From an uncultured Haemophilus sp. (GTDB lineage: Bacteria; Pseudomonadota; Gammaproteobacteria; Enterobacterales; Pasteurellaceae): a stretch of DNA of 9,027 nt. The position numbers and the translations under genes are program-made. The stretch lies in contig CABSXY010000067.1 of assembly GCA_902481695.1 (NCBI GenBank), positions 1 through 9,027 of the forward strand, given 5' to 3'. This document shows, one piece after another, positions 1 through 5,952 of this stretch. Numbering within the stretch: the first letter of the stretch is position 1; the number at the start of each line of letters is the position of its first letter. The notes beneath the pieces are model-generated. The model had not been told where the DNA came from and did not search any database. It worked only from the letters and a program-made list of their open reading frames with translations.

Positions 1-1122
1 CTATTAGTAAATTATAAAAATAAATTAAATATAAAGGTATTGTGTTTTGATGAGCTTTTAAGAAAGCATAATGTTCCCTATGGAGATAAGAAATTATTAT
101 TAAAATATGGAAAATTTTCATATCAGACACTTAAGAAATTTTATACAATGCTTGAATCTGACTGTGATCAAATGTTAGTTCTTGATTCAGAGTCTATGTT
201 TATTAATAAAACAAACATTAATCAAATGTTTGATAATTTCTTTAGTTCTCCGTTTATTACTGTATGTAATTTAGATTTGTTATCTAAAGTTGGCTTTTTT
301 AAATCTAAAGTTATGGAGAATATAAGTATTATCCTAGATAGTGGAACGGAGAAGAGTATTGACGAAAAAAACTCTGCATATAAAAAGGTTGAACTTTATA
401 ACTCAAATCAATCTAGTCTAACCGATATTTGGTTTTTAGAGAATTTTGTATGGTTTTATGATAAATCTATTTTAACGAAAATGTTCGAGGTGTTAGGAGA
501 TCCATTTTCTATTATAGATAATCTCTACATCAATTCCCCAGTAGAAAATAGAGAGCAGGGATGCTTTGAAATTTGCCTTTATCAAGGGTTTATATATAAA
601 TACAATGAAGAATTTAATTACGAAATTATACATACTGAAGAACTTATAAATGATACCTTTAAGGATCATACAAAATTATACCAAAAATATGAAAAAGATT
701 ATTACTCCTTGTGGGGGGGAGAGTTTGGTTTTATTGAAATGGCAATGGCTTTACTGACAGACAAAAATTATTCTTTATTTGCACAGTCATTTAAAAAATA
801 TAAGTTCAATATCATTAGATGTGATTTCACTAACTTAAATAATTATAAAGCTCAAAAATTATTTTTAGATATATTATCGCCTAATATATTAGCAGCCTCC
901 CAAAATCATATATGGGGAGTTAATGATACCCAGAGAGATAAAATTTGGAATCTACTTGTTTTTAATAACTCATTTGCTAGATTTATCTATAAGGATCTGA
1001 AGAATATTATGAGGCCAATAAAACCCCTACTTATTTGGGGACGATACTTTTATTTTTTGACAAAACATTCAGTTTTATGGTTAAAAGGTCTATTGGAAAA
1101 TATTAAATTTTTTAAAAAATAG
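1..1122 (+). CDS. Putative glycosyltransferase-like protein, 5' end outside window
   Basis: The frame is open from base 1 with no stop, so the gene starts upstream. The TTG at 40 has no special claim to be the start. About 373 residues are visible, ending at TAG 1120-1122. The protein is rich in Lys, Asn, Ile and aromatic residues. Near the visible N-terminus, a Tyr-Gln-x-Leu-Lys-Lys-Phe-Tyr stretch precedes an acidic motif, VLDSESMFI (about 180-206 in DNA). It sits where many GT-A-like glycosyltransferases carry 'LDSD', and the arrangement recalls the DUF6492 group. There is no signal peptide or clear membrane segment in the visible part. The gene is markedly poorer in G+C than the genes to the right. 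It contains a G7 run at 713-719. The glycosyltransferase call is an inference from this motif and from the neighbours; a different polysaccharide-modifying role is possible. Confidence 0.5.
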   Translation, partial: LLVNYKNKLNIKVLCFDELLRKHNVPYGDKKLLLKYGKFSYQTLKKFYTMLESDCDQMLVLDSESMFINKTNINQMFDNFFSSPFITVCNLDLLSKVGFFKSKVMENISIILDSGTEKSIDEKNSAYKKVELYNSNQSSLTDIWFLENFVWFYDKSILTKMFEVLGDPFSIIDNLYINSPVENREQGCFEICLYQGFIYKYNEEFNYEIIHTEELINDTFKDHTKLYQKYEKDYYSLWGGEFGFIEMAMALLTDKNYSLFAQSFKKYKFNIIRCDFTNLNNYKAQKLFLDILSPNILAASQNHIWGVNDTQRDKIWNLLVFNNSFARFIYKDLKNIMRPIKPLLIWGRYFYFLTKHSVLWLKGLLENIKFFKK

Positions 1123-1133
1123 GTAATTAACAT

Positions 1134-1844
1134 ATGTTTATAATCCCAATGGCGGGTCTGAGTTCCCGTTTTTTCAAAGCTGGTTATACAAAGCCTAAAT
1201 ATCAATTAGATTTAAATGGTGAAACCGTATTTTCTTGGTCTGTTCGTTCATTTGAACGTTATTTTAAAACAGATAAGTTTGTTTTTATTTATCGTGATGT
1301 TTATGAAACAAAAAATTTCTTAGAAGAAGAAATGAAAAAACTTGGAATTTCCGACTATGAACTAGTTTGCTTACCTGAAGAAACATTAGGGCAAGCAGAT
1401 ACAGTATATCAAGGTATTGTTAATATTAATGTTGACGAATCGATCTATATTTTTAATATTGATTCTCGTATCATTGATTTTGTTAAACCTGAGTGGGCTG
1501 ATGAGTGTGATGGTTATTTAGAAGTTTTTAGGGGAGAGGGCGATCATTGGTCATTTGCCGAACCAGATGGTAATACTAATAAAGTTTTACGGACAACTGA
1601 AAAAGAGCGTATTTCAGAGCTTTGTAGTGATGGATTATATTATTTTAAGCATAAGTCTATTTTTGAAAGTTTATTTTTAGATACCAAATTTAAAGGTAAT
1701 ACAACTAAAAACGAATACTATATAGCTCCTCTTTATAATGAATTGATTTCTCAGGGAGGAAAGGTTTTCTATGATTTAATTCCTGCAGATAAGATCTTAT
1801 TTTGTGGAACGCCAGATGAATATTTAGCATTATTAAATAAGTAG
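1134..1844 (+). CDS. Sugar-type nucleotidyltransferase (GT-A NTP transferase)
   Basis: A 236-residue protein of the NTP_transferase type, which would join a nucleoside monophosphate to a phosphorylated sugar, polyol or alcohol in the cytoplasm. Visible motifs are the N-terminal loop MAGLSSRF (6-13), a variant of the usual GxGxR loop, and Pro-Lys-Tyr (21-23), whose Lys22 is the expected catalytic lysine. They are followed by GQADTVYQG (86-94) for the nucleobase, FNIDSRI (107-113) with Asp110 as the likely metal ligand, and SDGLYYF (165-171) plus an NEYYIAPLYNELI stretch (193-205) near the product site. The length fits small cytidylyl- or uridylyltransferases of capsule loci rather than RmlA or GalU (about 290-300 residues). 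The ATG follows the preceding stop by 11 bases, with only a weak AGGT at 1121-1124. The adjacent phosphatase and kinase-fusion genes suggest a shared pathway. The substrate and nucleotide cannot be told. Confidence 0.8.
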   Translation: MFIIPMAGLSSRFFKAGYTKPKYQLDLNGETVFSWSVRSFERYFKTDKFVFIYRDVYETKNFLEEEMKKLGISDYELVCLPEETLGQADTVYQGIVNINVDESIYIFNIDSRIIDFVKPEWADECDGYLEVFRGEGDHWSFAEPDGNTNKVLRTTEKERISELCSDGLYYFKHKSIFESLFLDTKFKGNTTKNEYYIAPLYNELISQGGKVFYDLIPADKILFCGTPDEYLALLNK

Positions 1845-1854
1845 GAGTCATAAT

Positions 1855-2241
1855 ATGAAACGTTTAATTATGGATTTAGATAATACTATTACTCTTACAG
1901 AGAATGGCGATTATAGAAATGCTAAACCGATAATTCCGGTAATTGAGAAGTTACGTGAATATAAAGCGAAAGGGTTTGAAATCGTTATTAGCTCAAGCCG
2001 TAATATGCGAACGTATAAGGGAAATGTTGGGAAGATTAATGTGCATACTTTGCCGATCATTATGGATTGGTTAGAGCGGCATAATGTCCCTTATGATGAA
2101 ATTTATGTTGGCAAGCCTTGGTGTGGACATGATGGTTTTTATGTTGATGATCGCGCTGTTCGTCCCGATGAATTTGCTTTAATGAGCTATGATGAAATCC
2201 GTAAGTTAACAAAAATGGATGGTGAATATGATTCTAATTAA
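1855..2241 (+). CDS. HAD-family phosphatase, EcbF/BcbF capsule type
   Basis: A 128-residue small HAD-superfamily hydrolase without a large cap domain. Motif I is MDLDNT (6-11), with nucleophile Asp7 and general acid/base Asp9. Motif II is ISSSR (45-49), motif III is the lysine of GKPW (Lys87), and motif IV is VDDR (97-100) with Asp98/Asp99 for magnesium. The GKPWCGHDGFYVDD block and the SRNMRTYKGNVGKIN block are hallmarks of the capsule biosynthesis phosphatase group named after Pasteurella multocida BcbF and EcbF. It probably removes phosphate from an intermediate made in the same module; the substrate is unknown. A good ribosome site AGGAG (1843-1847) lies 7 bases before the ATG and overlaps the previous stop codon. 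The 3' end overlaps the next gene by 14 bases, so the two are probably translationally coupled. Confidence 0.85.
   Translation: MKRLIMDLDNTITLTENGDYRNAKPIIPVIEKLREYKAKGFEIVISSSRNMRTYKGNVGKINVHTLPIIMDWLERHNVPYDEIYVGKPWCGHDGFYVDDRAVRPDEFALMSYDEIRKLTKMDGEYDSN
2217..2225 (+). promoter_or_regulatory. Ribosome binding region that sets the start of the fusion gene
   Basis: GGATGGTGA just before the ATG at 2228. The GGTGA part can pair with the 16S tail in a register that gives about 5 bases of spacing to 2228. The alternative ATG at 2219 lies inside this element and has only AT-rich sequence (GTTAACAAAA type) upstream, so 2228 is the better start. Confidence 0.45.
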
Positions 2242-3781
2242 TTCAGCTGCCTATGTGAATGCAGAATTTCGCAATGAATTTGGTTCAATCCCACCTTGTT
2301 TTTTACCTATTGGTAATAAAAAATTGCTTTCACATCAAGTGAATGCTTTGCGTAAGCAATTTTCACAAAAAATTATTGTTTCGCTTCCTAGCAATTATGC
2401 ATTGAGTATTGATGAGTCGTTATTACTTCAAGAGCTTGATGTTGAACCAATCTTTGTTCAAGAAGGTATTTCATTAGGGATGGCCCTTCTTTATATATTA
2501 AATACCATTGGGTATGAGAATGAAACGTTAAGATTATTACATGGAGATACATTATTAGGGCATTTTCCTGAGGGCATTGATTGTGTAGGTTTAGGAAAGC
2601 CTCAAGATGATTATATTTGGCAAGTTAATGAGGGCTCTAATGCGGTATGGTGTGGTTTCTTTACCTTCTCTAGTCCAAGAGCATTTGTGCGAGCATTGGC
2701 ACTTTCTCAAGGTGATTTCCCAAAATCAGTCAAAATTTATGAGGAAGAAAAAGGTATAGCTTACGAGAAGGTAAATTCATGGTATGACTTTGGTCATATC
2801 AATACTTATTTTCAATCACGCTCAATTATTACAACACAACGAGCATTTAACTCATTAAAAATTGAAAATGGCGTAGTATGGAAGTCTGGTACACCACCAA
2901 GAAAAATTGAGGCTGAAGCAAATTGGTTCCAGCAACTACCAGCAGAATTAAAACGCTTTACTCCACAATTAATTCAATCTGGAAAGAACGAACAAGGTAA
3001 TCCATTCTATGAAACTGAGTATCTTCCTATCTTGCCGTTAAATGAGATTTTTGTCCATGGCAGAAACCCAGTAGCGATTTGGGAAAAAGTGCTTGGTTTA
3101 ATTTCATTCTATATGAATGAATCTAGAAAACATTTTCCATATGATAATAAGGACCTTATTGCAAAAATCCACCAAGATTCGACCGCTCTTTACGCAGATA
3201 AAACTTATGAGCGACTAGAAACTTATGCAAAACAGAAAGGTATTGAGTTAGATAAACCAGCCCGTTATAACGGAAAAGATTTGCCATCTTTACGCCAAAT
3301 TGCGCAAGAGTGTATTGATGCCTCATTAGCATTGCCTGAAATTCCTTCTGTTGTGCATGGTGATTTATGCTTTAGTAATGTTATGTATGATTCTCGCAGT
3401 AATAGTGTGAAAGTGATAGATCCTAGAGGATTGAATATTCAGCAAGAATTAACCATTTATGGAAATCAAAGTTACGATTTGGCCAAACTCTGTCATTCTT
3501 TCATTGGTTTGTATGATTTTATTATTGCTGACGCGTTTCACCTTGAGAAAAATGATGAGATTGGTGTAAAACTCAGATTTAACCTCGACTCACGTTTGAA
3601 GCAAGTACAATCTATGTTTATGCAAAAATCACTTATTCCAGAGTTGTCAAATAAAGCTATTATTGCACCAACAATCTTGCTATTCTTATCTATGATTCCA
3701 TTACACTTTGATAAACCTCATAGACAAGAAGCAATGTTAGCAAATGCGTTGCGTTTGTATGTAGAATATTTTAAGGCTTAG
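2228..3781 (+). CDS. Nucleotidyltransferase-like / choline-kinase-like fusion protein
   Basis: A 517-residue two-domain protein (520 if the ATG at 2219 is used). The N-terminal third (about 1-235) resembles the NTP_transferase fold: it opens MILINSAAY and has PPCFLPIGNKKLL (about 22-34), LHGDTLL (104-110), and WYDFGH (185-190), which recurs at the end of such domains. It lacks an obvious GxGxR loop and the usual Pro-Lys catalytic lysine, so it may bind but not turn over its ligand, or may use a variant site. The C-terminal part (about 240-517) is a protein-kinase-like phosphotransferase of the APH/choline kinase type, with Brenner motif HGDLCFSN (377-384; Asp379, Asn384) and metal motif IDPRG (Asp398). 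It therefore probably phosphorylates a small alcohol, polyol or sugar. Such a pair of activities parallels LicA (kinase) and LicC (cytidylyltransferase) of phosphocholine metabolism, but the actual substrate is unknown. Domain calls are firm for the kinase and moderate for the N-terminus. Confidence 0.75.
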   Translation: MILINSAAYVNAEFRNEFGSIPPCFLPIGNKKLLSHQVNALRKQFSQKIIVSLPSNYALSIDESLLLQELDVEPIFVQEGISLGMALLYILNTIGYENETLRLLHGDTLLGHFPEGIDCVGLGKPQDDYIWQVNEGSNAVWCGFFTFSSPRAFVRALALSQGDFPKSVKIYEEEKGIAYEKVNSWYDFGHINTYFQSRSIITTQRAFNSLKIENGVVWKSGTPPRKIEAEANWFQQLPAELKRFTPQLIQSGKNEQGNPFYETEYLPILPLNEIFVHGRNPVAIWEKVLGLISFYMNESRKHFPYDNKDLIAKIHQDSTALYADKTYERLETYAKQKGIELDKPARYNGKDLPSLRQIAQECIDASLALPEIPSVVHGDLCFSNVMYDSRSNSVKVIDPRGLNIQQELTIYGNQSYDLAKLCHSFIGLYDFIIADAFHLEKNDEIGVKLRFNLDSRLKQVQSMFMQKSLIPELSNKAIIAPTILLFLSMIPLHFDKPHRQEAMLANALRLYVEYFKA

Positions 3782-3784
3782 TTT

Positions 3785-3788
3785 AGGA
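3785..3788 (+). promoter_or_regulatory. Ribosome binding site supporting the TTG start of glf
   Basis: AGGA lies 7 bases before the TTG at 3796, directly after the stop of the fusion gene (3779-3781). The in-frame TAG at 3784-3786 rules out any start further upstream, and no ATG precedes the FAD-binding glycine loop. Confidence 0.65.
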
Positions 3789-3795
3789 TATTACT

Positions 3796-4947
3796 TTGCG
3801 AAATCATTTTCTTTTGGTGGGCGCAGGTTTCTCCAATGCCGTTATCGCTCGCGAATTAGCAGAGAAAGGTTATAAAACGGTTGTTATCGATTCTCGTAGC
3901 CATGTCGCAGGTAACTGTCACTCTGAACGTGATGCTGAAACAAATGTAATGGTGCATGTTTATGGTCCACATATTTTCCATACTGATAATGAGCGAGTAT
4001 GGAATTATGTGAACAACTTTGGTGAGTTTATGCCATTTGTTAATCGCGTAAAAACGATTAGCCAAGGTGCGGTTTATTCTCTCCCAATTAATTTACATAC
4101 GATCAACCAATTCTTTGGTAAAACTTGCTCACCGAAAGAAGCAAAAGCATTAATTGAAGCACAGGCAGACTTGTCTATTACTGATCCACAAACCTTTGAA
4201 GAGCAAGCAATGCGTTTTGTCGGTAAGGATTTGTATAAAGCGTTTTTCCATGGTTACACCAAAAAACAATGGGGTGTAGAGCCAAAAGAGTTACCGGCAA
4301 GCATTTTAAAACGTTTACCTGTGCGCTTTAACTATGACGATAACTACTTTGCACATAAATTCCAAGGTATGCCGAAAGAGGGATATACACAGATTGTGGA
4401 AGCGATTTTAGATCATGAAAATATTGAAGTGCGTTTAAATACACCATTTGCTGAATCGATGAAAGCTGAATTTGATCATATTTTCTGGTCTGGTCCTTTA
4501 GATGCGTACTTCGGATTTGAATTAGGTCGCCTAGGTTATCGTACCTTAGATTTCGAGGCATTCCGTGATGAAGGCGATTTCCAAGGTAATGCGGTAATTA
4601 ACTATGGTGATGAAGAAGTACCCTATACTCGTATTTCAGAACATAAACACTTTGCGCCATGGGAACAACACGAGAAAACAATTTGTTATCGTGAATTTAG
4701 CCGTCTATGTGGTGAAAATGATATTCCGTATTACCCGATTCGTTTAGTGAAAGATAAAGCTCTTTTACAAGAATATGTTGAAAAAGCGAACAAGGAAACG
4801 CAAGTTACTTTCGTCGGGCGTTTAGGTACTTATCGTTATTTAGATATGGATGTGACGATTAAAGAAGCTTTAGAAACAGCTGATGTTGTAAAAGAATCAT
4901 TAGAAAAACAGACCGCACTTAAACCTTTTTATGTAAATATGGACTAA
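3796..4947 (+). CDS. glf: UDP-galactopyranose mutase
   Basis: Flavoenzyme converting UDP-galactopyranose to UDP-galactofuranose in the cytoplasm; 383 residues, slightly longer than the E. coli enzyme (about 367), with the extra length at the C-terminus. The FAD-binding loop is GAGFSNAV (9-16), followed by an IDSR...GN stretch (31-40) and YGPHIFHT (56-63). The active-site set known from E. coli Glf appears at a constant offset of one: Trp159 in KKQWG, Arg173, Tyr184, Arg279 in PYTRI, and the C-terminal GRLGTYRYLDMD (341-352). Translation begins at TTG, which is the only reasonable start and has AGGA 7 bases upstream. The last residues are partly encoded by a DNA uptake signal core (4912-4920). 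The two genes that follow are candidate users of its product. The identification is secure. Confidence 0.96.
   Translation: MRNHFLLVGAGFSNAVIARELAEKGYKTVVIDSRSHVAGNCHSERDAETNVMVHVYGPHIFHTDNERVWNYVNNFGEFMPFVNRVKTISQGAVYSLPINLHTINQFFGKTCSPKEAKALIEAQADLSITDPQTFEEQAMRFVGKDLYKAFFHGYTKKQWGVEPKELPASILKRLPVRFNYDDNYFAHKFQGMPKEGYTQIVEAILDHENIEVRLNTPFAESMKAEFDHIFWSGPLDAYFGFELGRLGYRTLDFEAFRDEGDFQGNAVINYGDEEVPYTRISEHKHFAPWEQHEKTICYREFSRLCGENDIPYYPIRLVKDKALLQEYVEKANKETQVTFVGRLGTYRYLDMDVTIKEALETADVVKESLEKQTALKPFYVNMD
4912..4920 (-). other. DNA uptake signal sequence core, Haemophilus type
   Basis: ACCGCACTT on the + strand, i.e. AAGTGCGGT on the minus strand, is an exact match to the 9-base core recognised for DNA uptake by naturally competent Haemophilus and relatives. 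It lies in the last codons of glf, where it encodes Thr-Ala-Leu, and 48 bases before a hairpin. It is the only perfect copy seen in the window. The alternative core ACAAGCGGT of the Actinobacillus pleuropneumoniae group was not found. Confidence 0.8.
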
Positions 4948-4967
4948 AGTATAGCGAGTCTAGAAAT

Positions 4968-5002
4968 AAAGCCATATACGATTTCGTGTATGGCTTTTGT
5001 TT
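4968..5002 (+). terminator. Intrinsic-terminator-like hairpin after glf
   Basis: The arms 4968-4980 (AAAGCCATATACG) and 4985-4997 (CGTGTATGGCTTT) pair over 13 positions with one G-T wobble around a 4-base loop, ATTT. A T-rich tail, TTTTGTTT, interrupted by one G, follows the stem base. It starts 20 bases after the glf stop and ends about 20 bases before the next gene. The A run on the left side could give weak terminator activity in the other direction too. The stem is AT-rich in its lower part and the T run is broken, so partial read-through into the downstream genes is plausible. Confidence 0.75.
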
Positions 5003-5021
5003 AAATAAAATTGAGTTGATT

Positions 5022-5951
5022 ATGCATGCTGAAAAATCAATTTGTGCAGTGGTTGTAACGTTTAACCGCAAAGTATTATTATTAAATTGTTTAAATGCGC
5101 TAAAAGCCCAAACACATCCTTTATCTCATATTGTGGTGATTGATAATGCCAGTACTGATGGTACAGCCGATTTTTTAGATGAGCATGGCTGGATAAACAA
5201 TGATGCTTTTACTTTAATCACGTTGCCCGAAAATATGGGCGGTGCAGGTGGATTCCATGAAGGAATCAAGTATGCGTTTGAACAAGGTTTTGATTATATT
5301 TGGTTGATGGATGATGATGGATTTCCAGCTGAAACATGTTTGGAAAAACTCTTACCTTACACTACTGAGAATTGTTATATAGGTCCAGTAGTGATTGATT
5401 GTGAAGGCAAAGAGAAACTAAGTTTTAGTTTACGTTTACCAAATAGTTTGCAAGTACTTGATCATTACTCTGATATTCCTCAGTCTTTAAAAATAGATAA
5501 TCAAATTAAGGATACAGTATTGCCTTTTAATGGTACATTAATCGGAAGAGATCTTGTCCAACAAATGGGATTTCCTATGAAGGAGTACTTTATTTGGGGA
5601 GATGAGAGAGAATATACTATGCGTGCAGAGGCATACAGCGCCAACATTTTGACAGTGATCGATGCATTATTTTATCATCCTATGGCAAGCTCAATATCAG
5701 AGCCAATGTTTTTTGGTAAATTACGGTTTAATAATGCACATTCAGATTTAAAACAGTATTGTTTTTGTCGTAATACAATCGCTACTTTTGCCAAACATAA
5801 AGGGTTTGTTTATGTGCTAGTTTTTTTTATTAAAACAACTTGGTTCTATGCATTTACTCAACCAAGCTTTTCTCGTTTGCTGTTTGCTTGGCGTGCAATG
5901 TGGCACGGGCTTACTGGTGATTTTTCTCATCATAAGGATTACTTAAAATAA
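5022..5951 (+). CDS. GT2 glycosyltransferase, probable galactofuranosyltransferase
   Basis: A 309-residue inverting GT-A enzyme of family GT2. The N-terminal Rossmann strand carries VTFNR (12-16) and DNASTDGT (41-48). ENMGGAGGFHEGI (70-82) and WLMDDDG (94-100, metal-binding Asp triad) are typical of the rhamnosyl/galactofuranosyl-transferase branch that includes mycobacterial GlfT1 and GlfT2. FIWGDEREY (190-198) supplies the probable catalytic base, and YHP (218-220) a further conserved His. A hydrophobic stretch (about 261-275) near the C-terminus could attach it to the membrane. The location next to glf supports UDP-galactofuranose as donor, though rhamnose is an alternative. The start at ATG 5022 was chosen because the earlier GTG at 4986 lies inside the terminator hairpin and would add 12 residues before the family's usual N-terminus. 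The ribosome site is weak (GAG, 6 bases upstream). Confidence 0.85.
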   Translation: MHAEKSICAVVVTFNRKVLLLNCLNALKAQTHPLSHIVVIDNASTDGTADFLDEHGWINNDAFTLITLPENMGGAGGFHEGIKYAFEQGFDYIWLMDDDGFPAETCLEKLLPYTTENCYIGPVVIDCEGKEKLSFSLRLPNSLQVLDHYSDIPQSLKIDNQIKDTVLPFNGTLIGRDLVQQMGFPMKEYFIWGDEREYTMRAEAYSANILTVIDALFYHPMASSISEPMFFGKLRFNNAHSDLKQYCFCRNTIATFAKHKGFVYVLVFFIKTTWFYAFTQPSFSRLLFAWRAMWHGLTGDFSHHKDYLK

Positions 5952-5952
5952 C

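Noticed and set aside
4066..4074. Second uptake-signal-like sequence, AAGGTGCGGT type, in glf
   Set aside because: It has an inserted G relative to the AAGTGCGGT core, so it is not an exact match.
3856..4561. Two minus-strand open frames (3856-4065, 4328-4561)
   Set aside because: They lie wholly inside glf, whose + frame has a complete set of family motifs; their products show no recognisable domain and have no ribosome sites.
4986..5021. GTG at 4986 as start of the GT2 gene
   Set aside because: It lies in the right arm of the terminator hairpin, lacks a ribosome site and adds residues with no family counterpart; ATG 5022 starts directly before the conserved N-terminal strand.
4998..5021. 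Possible promoter (TTGTTT ... GATTAT) before the GT2 gene
   Set aside because: Spacing between the two boxes is too short for a sigma-70 promoter and the -10-like box touches the start codon; in AT-rich DNA this occurs by chance.
5308..5322. GAT-rich triplet repeat
   Set aside because: It encodes the conserved Met-Asp-Asp-Asp motif of the GT2 enzyme; this is coding constraint, not a variable repeat.
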